Source: CAYQQU01 sp964419545 (GTDB lineage Bacteria; Bacteroidota; Bacteroidia; Chitinophagales; Saprospiraceae). Taken from it: a stretch of 64,000 nucleotides of DNA. Where the stretch lies: the NCBI GenBank assembly GCA_964419545.1, contig CAYQQU010000002.1, forward strand, positions 105,413 to 169,412, in the 5' to 3' direction. The notes under the pieces are model-generated. The model did not search any database. It was not told the origin of the DNA and saw nothing but the letters and a program-made list of their open reading frames with translations. Shown one piece after another: positions 1 to 8,953 of this stretch (position 1 is the stretch's first letter; each line of letters begins with the position of its first letter). A program made the position numbers and the translations under genes.

Positions 1-821
1 TAGGAATAAAGCGCGCGCAATTCCCGGCGGGGAAAATGGCGGTGGTTGTCGTTCAGCAGCGCTTTCAGTTCGCGATAGTGCGATTCGTCGGAAGGCTCCA
101 GCCGCATGCGGGCCACGAGGTAATAAGCATTCACGGAGATCTCTTTCAGGTAGCGGCTGTCTTGCAGGTGGTCCAGAAAAGAGGGGAAAAGCTGGATGGA
201 GGCCGTATCGGAACGGAAGTTTTTATAGTCCAGGGCGTCACAATAGTGTTTGAGTTTCTGTGTGATGTAAAAGCAATCCAGGTGGAAATCAGCTTGCTCC
301 AGGTGTTGGAATTCCACGTGCTTCTGGCCGGCCCCTTCCCGGAACTGGTGGGCGCAGTGCTCGATATGGAAGCGATTGAGGTGGTAGGCGCCATTGCGCA
401 AACCTGATTTTTCGGACAATTTTTCCGACTGGCGCAACAATCCCCGAAAGTGTTTGGTTAAGCCGGGCGAGTTGAGCCGGGGAAGGGTATGGGTGATCTC
501 GTGGAGCGGGTCGCTGCGATGGTCTTCCATGGCCAGAAAAGAAAGGCCGTGCTGGGTGAGCTCGGAAGCGAGCCGGCGGAGCTTGGCGTCATTGAAAGGC
601 TGGTTTCCATACAAAATTTTCCAAACGGACTGCTTGGTCAGCTTTCTGGCTTCGGTATGGCCTTCCGGGCAACGCTGCCGGACCTGGGTGTCGACCTGAT
701 CAAAAAGAAGCAGCAATTCCTCGTTTTCGTTGAAAAACGGGGAGCATAAGTACTTGCGAAACAACGTAAGCTGCGCAGCAGAAAAGAACTCCAGAAGGGT
801 TATGAGCTTGTCGCTTACCAT
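1..821 (-). CDS. Unrecognised protein, 3' end cut by window edge
   Basis: An open frame runs leftward from an ATG at 821-819 to the window edge without a stop, giving about 273 codons. It begins MVSDKLITLLEFFSAAQLTL and is rich in Leu, His, Arg and Glu, with no signal peptide or membrane segment, so a soluble, mostly helical cytoplasmic protein is likely. I do not recognise a domain. The frame is convincing because it stays open for over 800 bases with normal codon usage, while the plus-strand ORFs over it are short and compositionally odd. It is transcribed divergently from the T9SS cargo gene at 1005, with a 183-base AT-rich gap between them. The C-terminus lies outside the window. Confidence 0.8.
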   Translation of the reverse strand, partial: MVSDKLITLLEFFSAAQLTLFRKYLCSPFFNENEELLLLFDQVDTQVRQRCPEGHTEARKLTKQSVWKILYGNQPFNDAKLRRLASELTQHGLSFLAMEDHRSDPLHEITHTLPRLNSPGLTKHFRGLLRQSEKLSEKSGLRNGAYHLNRFHIEHCAHQFREGAGQKHVEFQHLEQADFHLDCFYITQKLKHYCDALDYKNFRSDTASIQLFPSFLDHLQDSRYLKEISVNAYYLVARMRLEPSDESHYRELKALLNDNHRHFPRRELRALYS

Positions 822-1004
822 AGCTATAGAATTATTAGGGACATAACACGAACAAACTGCTTTAGTTGTGTGTAGTCAACTATTTGTAATTCAAGATTTA
901 AGACTTATCGGTTTTGTTAGACAGGATTTGACAAACCACGGCTTTTGTTCTTTGATCTGCCGGTGAATTGCAACACTTTTGTAAATGAGATCAAACCACC
1001 TTTT

Positions 1005-2774
1005 ATGAAAACACTTGCTGCTGCTCTGTTGCTCCTGGGAGGCTGCCTGTTTTTCGGCCCGCCGGCTTTCGCGATCTGTGACGATCTGGGAGAAGTTTCG
1101 GAAAGTGTCGACTGCGGGCTCGTCGTCACTTCATTGCTTACCGGTGAGCAATTTTTTTCCGAAGAAGAGAATGGGCTGGCGCCCGGCCAGATCATAGCTT
1201 TCGGCGGAGAACCGACCGGAGCGACCGCTCCCTGCCCCCAACTTACCGCGATCTCCTTCGACTGCCTGACGGTGCTTTCTGCCGGCGGCCAATGCATCGA
1301 CCCCGACCTGATCGATCTCGACCACGAGTGCAGCGGCGTCTACGAACCGGTATGCGGCTGCGACGGGGTCACTTATCCCAATCTTTGCCAGGCAGTCAAC
1401 TGGTACGGCCTGGAAGCCTGGGTCGACGGCCCCTGCCCGGGCGATGCGCTCAACTGTACGGCGTCATTTATGTTTGCCTACCTCGACCCCACTACCGTCG
1501 TTTTGTACAACAATTCCACGGCCTTCAGCGATTACAGCTGGAGCTATCCCGACGAAGGGGTCGTCCAGTATCAGGATGATGTCAGCATCACCATTTCCTT
1601 CCCTTCCGGCGCCGCCGAAGTTTGTCTGGAAATCTGGAACGAGGAGGGATGCGCCGACACGCTCTGCCTCTTCGTGCACAGCGATTCGGAAGACGAAATG
1701 TGCCAGCAGACGGACTGTGTTTGGCCGGGCGACGCCGACGGCGACGCCAAAGCCAACATCTACGATTTGTTGAACATCGGACTCGGCTTTGCGACTTCCG
1801 GCCCGCCCCGGCCTTTCTTTCCCGTACCGAACAACCCGATCGCCTGGGCGCCCAACTTCTCGGAAGACTGGGGCAACTGGGTCGGGCCGGTCAATTATAA
1901 ACACCTCGACTGCAACGGCAACGGCGACATCAACGAGGCGGATGTCGCCGCCATCGATGCCAACTACACGCCTGAATTCGACTATTCTTCCACGCCGGTC
2001 GAAGACGCTCCTCCCATCTATCTGGATTTTGATGTCGAGGAAATGGTCATCGACGACAATACGCCCGATTTCTTCGCAGTCACCGCCGATCTGTACGTCG
2101 GCGATAACCTGCATCCGGCTTTTGATGTACACGGCCTGGCCCTGCAGGTTCTTTACCCATACGATCTGGTAGTGCCCAATTCCGTCAGCGCCGATTATGA
2201 CGACAACTCCTTCTTCGGCCATATCCACGACATCCTCACCGTCAATAAAGATCTGAATCCCTACAATGTAGGTATCTACGATCTGGCGTTCAGCCGTAAA
2301 GGCGGCGACGGCGTCAACGGGTACGGCAAAGTGGCTACCCTCAGCTTCGTAGTCGATCACGACATCATCGACGGTCGGGCGGAGGAAGACAATCCTTTCG
2401 ACCTTCTGATCCAGGGCGTCAAGTTCATCGATGCGGAAGGCAACCTGCTGGATTACCAACTGGCGGACGACACGGCTTCGGTCAATATCATTAACGACGG
2501 CCTCCTGGCCGCGGTCGATGCGCCGGGCGTGGAAAAGGTAGCCTTCTTCCCCAACCCGGCCTCCGAGACCCTGCATATCGATCTGGGCAAGATCCGGGCG
2601 GAAAACTGCCGTTTGGAAATATTCAACAGCCTGGGCGAGCGGATACACACCCGGCGCCTTTCCGAAAAGCGAACGGCCATAGCGTTGGACCGGTTCGAGC
2701 CGGGCGTCTATTGGTTTAAATTACAGACCGGAGCCGGTTTAGTGAGCCGCAAAATTATGGTAAAGAGGAAGTGA
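1005..2774 (+). CDS. Secreted protein with Kazal-like module and T9SS type A sorting domain
   Basis: 589 residues. The start at 1005 is preferred over one 60 bases upstream because it begins directly with a signal peptide (MKTLAAALLLLGG...). A Kazal-like Cys-rich module lies at about residues 105-145 (CSGVYEPVCGCDGVTYPNLC), a fold typical of serine-protease inhibitors. Two Asp-rich EF-hand/dockerin-like loops follow, near 243-262 (DADGDAKANIYDLLN) and 302-321 (DCNGNGDINEADVAA), possibly calcium-binding. The last ~85 residues form a T9SS type A sorting domain, opening with FFPNPASETLHID and ending in KRK, so export to the cell surface or medium is expected. It converges on the CBS gene with only 8 bases between them. 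What the Kazal module inhibits, if anything, is unknown. Confidence 0.85.
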   Translation: MKTLAAALLLLGGCLFFGPPAFAICDDLGEVSESVDCGLVVTSLLTGEQFFSEEENGLAPGQIIAFGGEPTGATAPCPQLTAISFDCLTVLSAGGQCIDPDLIDLDHECSGVYEPVCGCDGVTYPNLCQAVNWYGLEAWVDGPCPGDALNCTASFMFAYLDPTTVVLYNNSTAFSDYSWSYPDEGVVQYQDDVSITISFPSGAAEVCLEIWNEEGCADTLCLFVHSDSEDEMCQQTDCVWPGDADGDAKANIYDLLNIGLGFATSGPPRPFFPVPNNPIAWAPNFSEDWGNWVGPVNYKHLDCNGNGDINEADVAAIDANYTPEFDYSSTPVEDAPPIYLDFDVEEMVIDDNTPDFFAVTADLYVGDNLHPAFDVHGLALQVLYPYDLVVPNSVSADYDDNSFFGHIHDILTVNKDLNPYNVGIYDLAFSRKGGDGVNGYGKVATLSFVVDHDIIDGRAEEDNPFDLLIQGVKFIDAEGNLLDYQLADDTASVNIINDGLLAAVDAPGVEKVAFFPNPASETLHIDLGKIRAENCRLEIFNSLGERIHTRRLSEKRTAIALDRFEPGVYWFKLQTGAGLVSRKIMVKRK

Positions 2775-2782
2775 AATACGGC

Positions 2783-3277
2783 TCAGGAGTTCTGAGAATA
2801 ATGAGTTTGTTTGTGTTTGGGAATCACCGGAACGCGGCCTCGCCAGGAGTCGGGAACGTGTTGTAATTCGGGGCCCATTTTCTGGATGGCCCGCAGAACG
2901 TCGATCCGGCTGATCTGGCCGATCAGGGTATTGCCCTGCACTACCGGAAGGCGCTTAAAGCCGTTGTGCACGAATTCGACGGCCGCATCGAAAATCGTTT
3001 TGTCGGCGTCGATCGTCTTGATCTTGATGGACATATAGTCGCCTACCTTGCCTAAACCGCCCACCCCGTTTTGGTCGTTGTAGGGGCCTTCCAGCAGCAG
3101 TTTCAGGCAGTCCACCTCCGAAAGCATACCAACGAGTTGGTTGTTCTCGTCGACGACCGGCGTACCGGAAATTTTTCGCTTCAGAATGGTGTCAATAGCT
3201 TCCCGAATGTCGGTATCGGGAGTGAAGGTGACCAGTTTGCTGGCCATGTAATCAACTACGGGCGGATAGGAAAGCAT
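2783..3277 (-). CDS. CBS-domain pair protein
   Basis: 164 residues from the ATG at 3277; a TTG 45 bases further upstream would add a lysine/arginine-rich leader with little support. Two CBS motifs fill the protein: the first at about residues 5-65 (SGTPVVDENNQLVGMLSEVD) and the second at about 85-145 (KRLPVVQGNTLIGQISRIDV). CBS pairs bind adenine nucleotides and usually act as regulatory sensors. This one has no fused enzyme or transporter, so it belongs with stand-alone AcuB-like CBS proteins. Cytoplasmic. It is convergent with the T9SS cargo gene. The biological target cannot be read from the sequence. Confidence 0.85.
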   Translation of the reverse strand: MLSYPPVVDYMASKLVTFTPDTDIREAIDTILKRKISGTPVVDENNQLVGMLSEVDCLKLLLEGPYNDQNGVGGLGKVGDYMSIKIKTIDADKTIFDAAVEFVHNGFKRLPVVQGNTLIGQISRIDVLRAIQKMGPELQHVPDSWRGRVPVIPKHKQTHYSQNS

Positions 3278-3395
3278 ACGATTTTTACGAATAATGTTAC
3301 GATTTTTAAACAAGAAAAGCAACCATTTTTTGGTTAAAAACGTAGAGGCGGAATTTAATTCCAGCCGGATGGCATCCTAATCCGGGCTAAAGCGA

Positions 3396-4064
3396 TCAAT
3401 CCCGGCCTCCCACCACCAGCACGATCTCCCCTTTCACTTTCTGTTGCGCTTCGTAGTGCGCGATCAGTTCGTCGAGCGTTGCGGTTCGGATTTCCTCATG
3501 GATTTTGGTGAGTTCGCGGGCGACGCAGGCCGTCCGGTCGCCGCCGCAGTGTTCGGCCAGTTGCCGGAGGCATTTGACGAGGCGGTGGGGAGATTCGTAG
3601 AGGATGAAAGTACAGGGTAAGGCGGCCAGCCATTGCAGCCTTGTTTGCCGGCCTTTTTTATGAGGTAAGAAACCTTCGAAGTGAAAGCGGTCGGAAGGGA
3701 TGCCCGCCGCCGCCAGCGCCGGTACGAAGGCGGCGGCTCCGGGCAGGCAGGTGACCGGGATGTCGTGCTCCCGGCAGGCGCGCACCAGCAAGAAGCCCGG
3801 ATCGCTGATGCCCGGGGTGCCGGCGTCGGTGATCAGGGCAAGGTCGGCGCCGCTCGCCAGTTGCGCGACCAGTTGTTCGACAATGGCGTGTTCGTTGTGG
3901 GCGTGGTAGGCTCGTAGCGGGGTGGTTATCTCGTAATGATCCAGCAGTTTTTTGGAGGTGCGGGTGTCTTCGGCCAGGATGAGGGGCGCTTCCCGCAGCA
4001 CCCGGAGGGCGCGCAGGGTGATGTCCTCTAAATTGCCGATTGGAGTGGGAACGAGATAAAGCAT
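3396..4064 (-). CDS. rsmI: 16S rRNA (cytidine1402-2'-O)-methyltransferase RsmI
   Basis: 222 residues, slightly shorter than the E. coli enzyme (~286). The N-terminal motif LYLVPTPIGNLEDITLRALR and the following ILAEDTRTSKKLLDHY are hallmarks of RsmI. GTPGISDPGFLLVRACRE forms the SAM-binding tetrapyrrole-methylase core, and FEGFLPHKKGRQTRL is the conserved substrate-side segment. The enzyme methylates the 2'-OH of C1402 in the ribosomal P site. It lies 40 bases downstream of purS on the same strand and probably shares that transcript. The shorter length reflects loss of the small C-terminal extension, which is common in Bacteroidota. Confidence 0.95.
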   Translation of the reverse strand: MLYLVPTPIGNLEDITLRALRVLREAPLILAEDTRTSKKLLDHYEITTPLRAYHAHNEHAIVEQLVAQLASGADLALITDAGTPGISDPGFLLVRACREHDIPVTCLPGAAAFVPALAAAGIPSDRFHFEGFLPHKKGRQTRLQWLAALPCTFILYESPHRLVKCLRQLAEHCGGDRTACVARELTKIHEEIRTATLDELIAHYEAQQKVKGEIVLVVGGRD

Positions 4065-4104
4065 GCCGAGATAAAATGCAGGCTACCCGGCAGAAGCGCC
4101 ATGA

Positions 4105-4356
4105 TCAGGCCGGTTTGAGTTGAAATTGGTAGGTTTCCATGATGACGTTGGCCAGCAGCTTCTTGCAGGCCGTGTCTACCTTTTCTTCCGCTTCCGCTTC
4201 GGAGGCGGCCTCGATCGTCATCACGATATGTTTGCCGATGCGTACGTCGGTGATCCCTTCAATATGGACGTTCTTCATATTGTTGGCGACGGTTTTGCCC
4301 TGGGGGTCGAGCAGTTCCTGGTGGGGCATTACATCTATTTCGGCTACGAATTTCAT
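4105..4356 (-). CDS. purS: Phosphoribosylformylglycinamidine synthase subunit PurS
   Basis: 83 residues, the normal PurS length. It opens MKFVAEIDVMPHQELLDPQG and contains VTDVRIGKHIVMTIEA, matching the small PurS fold (NVxxVRxGK). PurS bridges PurQ and PurL in the three-subunit FGAM synthase, which converts FGAR plus glutamine to FGAM in purine synthesis. Its ATG overlaps the stop of pssA by 4 bases (ATGA), so the two are translationally coupled. purQ and purL are not in this window, so the complex is assembled from dispersed loci. Confidence 0.92.
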   Translation of the reverse strand: MKFVAEIDVMPHQELLDPQGKTVANNMKNVHIEGITDVRIGKHIVMTIEAASEAEAEEKVDTACKKLLANVIMETYQFQLKPA

Positions 4357-5066
4357 GCGTTGCGCTTTAGCAGGTGCCTAAATATCGAAAGAAGAATATA
4401 GAGCAATATGACGGCCGCCGGTCCGGCTTCCCTCAGCATGAAGAGCAGCAGCACAGCCATGCCTGCAAAGATATATTTTATCTCGTTGCCTCCCCATCGG
4501 AAATGCTTGAATTTAAGGCTGAACATGGGTATTTCGCTCACCATCATTCCGCAGAGCAAGCCGGTACAGGCGTAAAGCAGCACCGGCTGGGTCATCCAGG
4601 CGCCCCAGCCGAAGGCGTCGGCATGATGAATCAGCAGTAAACCGGCCGCGAATATCGCGGCGGCGGGTGTCGGGAGGCCCAGGAAGTTTTCGGACTGCCG
4701 CTCGTCGATGTTGAACTTGGCGAGGCGCAGCGCGGCGCATACCGGCGTCAAAAGCGCCGGCAGCGCTGCCGGAACCAACCGAAAGGGCAGTACGCCGCCG
4801 TTGTACCCGGTAGCCAGCAGTACGTAAAGCACCACTCCGGGCGCCAAGCCGAAAGAGATGACATCCGCCAGCGAATCCAGCTCTTTGCCCAGCGGCGAAC
4901 CGGCCCTCAGCAGCCGCGCCGCCCAGCCGTCGGCATAATCCGCGACCAGGCAAATACCGAAGAAGATAAAAAATAGTACAAAATCACCGTAAAGGACAAC
5001 CACAAGCGCCGTGCCGCCACTGAGCAGGTTGAGTAAAGTGATCCCGTTGGGAATATGCTTTTTCAT
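4353..5066 (-). CDS. pssA: CDP-diacylglycerol-serine O-phosphatidyltransferase
   Basis: 237 residues with several hydrophobic helices, an inner-membrane enzyme. The CDP-alcohol phosphatidyltransferase signature is complete: Asp43, Asp46-Gly47, Ala50-Arg51, Gly60, Asp64 and Asp68 (DYADGWAAR ... GKELDSLAD). It transfers phosphatidate from CDP-diacylglycerol to serine, making phosphatidylserine, the precursor of phosphatidylethanolamine. The serine specificity is assigned from the N-terminal pattern (KKHIPNGITLLNLLSG) typical of PssA in Gram-negatives; PgsA is less likely. First gene of the pssA-purS-rsmI group. Confidence 0.9.
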   Translation of the reverse strand: MKKHIPNGITLLNLLSGGTALVVVLYGDFVLFFIFFGICLVADYADGWAARLLRAGSPLGKELDSLADVISFGLAPGVVLYVLLATGYNGGVLPFRLVPAALPALLTPVCAALRLAKFNIDERQSENFLGLPTPAAAIFAAGLLLIHHADAFGWGAWMTQPVLLYACTGLLCGMMVSEIPMFSLKFKHFRWGGNEIKYIFAGMAVLLLFMLREAGPAAVILLYILLSIFRHLLKRNA

Positions 5067-5417
5067 GGTGTCTTTTTAGGTTCGGCGCCGCCCGGATCGT
5101 CGATAGGGCGAAGCAACCGATTTCGCTGTCGGCATCCGCATGATAGATTGGTCAGGGGCTCAACAAATGCCCGATTTTAAGTCTTTCTTAAGTATTTGGC
5201 AACCACAATGTTTACCTTTATAGCGTTATTTTGCTAGTAAGTAAAAGTAGAAAACTACTGATCCAACCTGCTGCAAACCTGTTTTACTTTTATGCGGCCC
5301 CTCGCCGGTGAAGCAACGAAGGGACCACCGCGCAGGTCCAGCACCCGGGGAAAGCGAAAAGACACCCGGCTGAGCCCTGATAAAATCCGGTTTCCTACTT
5401 GGTAAATCATAACGATT
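5067..5417. other. Divergent intergenic region, 351 bases
   Basis: Lies between pssA (leftward) and the SprB-repeat adhesin (rightward) and holds no credible gene. The pssA side is GC-rich. The middle (about 5160-5245) is AT-rich and contains TATTTTG near 5231, one base short of the TAnnTTTG -7 consensus. The last ~130 bases before the adhesin ATG are GC-rich again, with short complementary segments such as GGACC...GGTCC around 5335 and CACCCGG repeats, so a structured 5' leader is possible. No known riboswitch consensus could be matched. Confidence 0.5.
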
Positions 5418-8396
5418 ATGCGCTTCTTTTACGCTTTTCTTTTTGCCGGTCTGTTGTTGCCCGCGCGGGCCTGGTTGCAACCGGCCAATGACGATTGCGA
5501 AAATGCAATTTTTCTAACGGATGTATCCAACTGGTGCTCTGATTTTGCGGAGTACAACAATACCGGCGCTACCGTCTCGCCCGTTGTCTCGCCCAGTTGT
5601 TTCGCCGCCAGCCAGGAAAACAACGACGTCTGGTTCGCTTTCGTCGCCGAAGCGACCGACGTCAACATCAGCGTGGTGGGCAATACCAACATCAATCAGG
5701 GCGGATCGCTGGATAATCCGCAGTTCACCCTGTACAGCGGCGGCTGCGGCAACCTCTCCGAAGAAGCCTGCACCAACGACTCTTTCGGCTCCGGCGCGGC
5801 TCAGTCTTTCGCCGGCCCCCTCATCATCGGCGAAACCTATTACATCCAGGTGAGCGGGGGCTTCGGCAACGAAGGGACCTTCACTTTGTGCGTCAATAAT
5901 TTCAACCTGGTGCCGGCCCCTTCCGGCGATTGCAATTCCGGGGTGGTGCTCTGCGACAAATCGCCTTTCACCGTACCTTCCGTCAGCGGCGTAGGGCTCG
6001 ATCCCAATGAGATCGCCAATACCACCTGCGGCTGTCCGATCGTCGAATCCAGCTCTACCTGGTACAAGTGGACCTGCGAAGACCCGGGCTCGCTCACCTT
6101 CACCCTGACGCCCCTCAACCCGTCGGACGATATCGACTTTGTCATCTACGAGCTGCCGAGCGGGTTGGACAACTGCGCGGATAAAGAAGAACTGCGCTGC
6201 ATGGCTTCCGGGGAAAACATCAACGCGGATTTCTCCACCTGGCAGGCCTGTACCGGCCCGACGGGCCTCAGCCTGAATGATGGCGACAATAGCGAATCGT
6301 GCGGTTGTCAGCCCGGCAACAATAACTTTGCAGCCGCTATCGAAATGGAGGCCGGCAGAAGCTACGCTCTGGTGGTAAACAACTTCACCAATTCCGGCAG
6401 CGGCTTTTCCGTCGAGTTCGGCGGCACGGGTACGTTCCGCGGCCCCCAGGCTTCTTTTCTGGCGGAACCGCAAACCATCTGCGTCGGCGAGTCCATCAGC
6501 TTTATTGATAACTCCACCGCTCCCGACGGCATCTCCAACTGGGAATGGAATTTCGGCTCGGGCGCTACCCCGCAGACGGGCAGCTCGCCTACCCCCGATG
6601 AAGTGACCTATAATACGCCCGGCGTCAAATCCGTACTGCTGCGCGTAACCAGCAGCGACGGCTGCCTGGTCTCCTTTATCAGCACCGTTACCGTGGAATG
6701 CTGCGACGACCACTTTGCACTCGACGGAGACCCCGTCGACCTGCTCTGCGGAGATATCCCCACCGGGGCGATCGACCTCTCCGTAACGAACGACTACGGG
6801 CCCTACGTCTTTAACTGGACCACCGGTGATCAGACGGAGGACCTCTCCGGCCTGGACCTGGGAACGTATACCGTTTCGATCGTGGACGACGTCGGGTGCG
6901 ACACCACCGCTTCCTTCACGATCGAAGGACCGCCTCCCATTCTGCTCGATCCGTTCATCACCATGCCGACCTGTAACGGCGGCACCGACGGGGCCATCAC
7001 CATCAATACGGAGGGAGGTACGCCGCCCTACGAATACGACTTCGGCTCGGGCTTCACCGGTTCCAACACCATTGAAAACCTGCCCGTGGGCGATTATCCG
7101 GTTACCATCCGCGACGGCAACGGCTGCGAAAAAGATACCCTTATCGAGGTGCGCGAGCTGGAGCTGGAGCTGGACCCTACTTTCGACCCGATCACGCGTC
7201 CTTCTTGTTTCAGCCTTTCCGACGGCGCCATCGAGGTGATCGTCAATAACGGCCTCCCGCCTTATGAGTACAATTATAACGACGGCCAGGGCTGGGTGAC
7301 TTCCAACGTGATCGACAACCTGCCGGCTGGCACCTACACGGTGGATGTACGGGACGCCAATCTATGTATGGGGTCCTTCACTTTTGACGTGACCGACTTC
7401 CCGCCTCTGGAGATCAGCCTCGCCGTAACGGACGTCAGTTGCTTCGGCCTCGAAGACGGCGTAGTGACGGCAGCCGTGGAAGGAGGAACCGGCGAATACA
7501 CCTATCTGTGGAGCGACGGGCAGACGGGACCGGAGGCCGTCGATCTGCCGGAGGGCGACTACGGCCTTACCGTGACCGACAGCAACGGCTGTGAGATTGA
7601 GTCTGCAGCTTCGGTGGCCGAGCCCGACCCCCTGTTCGTCGAGATCGCCGACGTGATCGACGTCCTTTGTTTCGGCGACCTGACCGGCGAGATCGAAGTT
7701 GTGGCCTTCGGCGGCGCCTCGCCTTTTGAATTCAGCACCGACGGCGTCAATTTTCAACCTGAACCCCGGTTTACCGGCCTGGCCGCCGGCGACTACACCC
7801 TCACCGTGCGCGACTCCCGCGGTTGTACGATCACTACGGACACCATTGTTCGGCAACCGCCGGAGCTCATCGTCGACGCCGGCTCCGACCAGGTCATCCA
7901 ACTCGGCTTTTCCGCCGACATCCAGGCGGTCGCCAGTGAATCACCGGTGGAATTCAGCTGGACGCCGACGAGCACGCTCGACTGCGAAGACTGCCCCGAT
8001 CCCAACGCTACGCCCGTTCGCGGCACCAATTATATCGTAACGGTAATCAACGAGCGGGGATGTGAGGCCGTGGATTCGATCTTCATCAATGTCGCAGGCG
8101 ACAAACCTATCTATATCCCCAACGCCATTACGCCGAACGGCGACGGCTTCAACGATGGGTTTACCGTCTACGGCGGCCCGGCGGCCCGGCAGATCCGCAA
8201 TCTGAAGATCTTCAGTCGCTGGGGCTCCCTGGTCTTCGAAGCCGACAATTTGCCCATTGGCGAAGAAAGTGCGGGGTGGGACGGCACCTTCCTCGGCCAG
8301 CCCGTCAATTCGGGGGTTTTCGTCTACCTGGTGGAAGTAGAGTTTATTGACGATTCGATTGTTATCTTTGAAGGAGACGTAACCGTTCTGCAATGA
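5418..8396 (+). CDS. SprB-repeat surface adhesin with CHU_C (T9SS) C-terminus
   Basis: 992 residues. A signal peptide (MRFFYAFLFAGLLLPARA) leads into two beta-rich PPC-like regions (~20-160 and ~170-340; the first opens NDDCENAIFL). A PKD-like domain follows at ~350-435, then five tandem SprB-like repeats of about 77 residues starting near 437, 515, 592, 671 and 746, each with a Cys-x(6-7)-G core and a YxVTVxDxxGC-type end. The CHU_C domain occupies 899-992 (YIPNAITPNGDGFND) and targets the protein to T9SS. SprB-type proteins are mobile surface adhesins in gliding Bacteroidota; a role in adhesion or gliding is inferred. Its stop codon overlaps the lptC start (ATGA). Confidence 0.9.
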   Translation: MRFFYAFLFAGLLLPARAWLQPANDDCENAIFLTDVSNWCSDFAEYNNTGATVSPVVSPSCFAASQENNDVWFAFVAEATDVNISVVGNTNINQGGSLDNPQFTLYSGGCGNLSEEACTNDSFGSGAAQSFAGPLIIGETYYIQVSGGFGNEGTFTLCVNNFNLVPAPSGDCNSGVVLCDKSPFTVPSVSGVGLDPNEIANTTCGCPIVESSSTWYKWTCEDPGSLTFTLTPLNPSDDIDFVIYELPSGLDNCADKEELRCMASGENINADFSTWQACTGPTGLSLNDGDNSESCGCQPGNNNFAAAIEMEAGRSYALVVNNFTNSGSGFSVEFGGTGTFRGPQASFLAEPQTICVGESISFIDNSTAPDGISNWEWNFGSGATPQTGSSPTPDEVTYNTPGVKSVLLRVTSSDGCLVSFISTVTVECCDDHFALDGDPVDLLCGDIPTGAIDLSVTNDYGPYVFNWTTGDQTEDLSGLDLGTYTVSIVDDVGCDTTASFTIEGPPPILLDPFITMPTCNGGTDGAITINTEGGTPPYEYDFGSGFTGSNTIENLPVGDYPVTIRDGNGCEKDTLIEVRELELELDPTFDPITRPSCFSLSDGAIEVIVNNGLPPYEYNYNDGQGWVTSNVIDNLPAGTYTVDVRDANLCMGSFTFDVTDFPPLEISLAVTDVSCFGLEDGVVTAAVEGGTGEYTYLWSDGQTGPEAVDLPEGDYGLTVTDSNGCEIESAASVAEPDPLFVEIADVIDVLCFGDLTGEIEVVAFGGASPFEFSTDGVNFQPEPRFTGLAAGDYTLTVRDSRGCTITTDTIVRQPPELIVDAGSDQVIQLGFSADIQAVASESPVEFSWTPTSTLDCEDCPDPNATPVRGTNYIVTVINERGCEAVDSIFINVAGDKPIYIPNAITPNGDGFNDGFTVYGGPAARQIRNLKIFSRWGSLVFEADNLPIGEESAGWDGTFLGQPVNSGVFVYLVEVEFIDDSIVIFEGDVTVLQ

Positions 8397-8953
8397 AAAA
8401 AATGGTAATAGCCGCTTTGCTCTTGTTGGGCGCGGCGGCGTGGGCCTGCCAAAAAACGCCTGAAGTGCCGGAGACCAGCGAAGTCGTACTCGACCCGGAG
8501 GTAGAAATAACCAGGGGGGTGGAGATCCTTTACAGCGACTCTGCCCGGATCAAGGTGCGCATCTCCGGGCCGACCATGCTTTATTACGGCAACCGGCGGG
8601 ACCCGCGCCAGGAGTTTCCGGATGGAGTGGCGGTCGACTTTTTCGGCCCCGATCAGCAACCTTCCAGTAAATTAACCGCCAAATACGCTATGCGCTTTGA
8701 AAATGAAGCCTATGTGCTCGTTCGCGACAGCGTGGTCTGGGAAAGCGTCAACCAGGAAAAGCTGGAAACGTCCCAGTTGATCTGGGATGAACGCAAACAA
8801 CGCGTCTCCAGCGATCGCTTCGTGGTAGTGACGCGCCCCGACGAGATCATTTACAGCCAGGGCTTCGAAGCTAATCAGGATTTCAGCAATATCCGCATGA
8901 AAGCCGTCCAGGGGCGAATTAAGGTGGAAGAGCTGAGCGATGAGTTGCAGTAA
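8393..8953 (+). CDS. lptC: LPS export protein LptC
   Basis: 186 residues. The N-terminus MKKMVIAALLLLGAAAWAC is a lipoprotein-type signal with the Cys after WA, followed by a periplasmic beta-jellyroll domain of the LptC/DUF1239 kind (SARIKVRISGPTMLYY..., DGVAVDFFG..., LTAKYAMRFENEAYVLVRDS). LptC hands lipopolysaccharide from the LptB2FG ABC transporter to LptA. E. coli LptC has an uncleaved membrane anchor; a lipidated form is common in Bacteroidota. It overlaps the upstream adhesin gene by 4 bases, and the CNNM-like gene starts at the base after its stop, so all three are probably one transcript. Confidence 0.85.
   Translation: MKKMVIAALLLLGAAAWACQKTPEVPETSEVVLDPEVEITRGVEILYSDSARIKVRISGPTMLYYGNRRDPRQEFPDGVAVDFFGPDQQPSSKLTAKYAMRFENEAYVLVRDSVVWESVNQEKLETSQLIWDERKQRVSSDRFVVVTRPDEIIYSQGFEANQDFSNIRMKAVQGRIKVEELSDELQ

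Noticed and set aside
5284..5417. Known riboswitch (TPP, cobalamin, c-di-GMP-I) before the adhesin
   Set aside because: None of the conserved core strings of these classes could be aligned.
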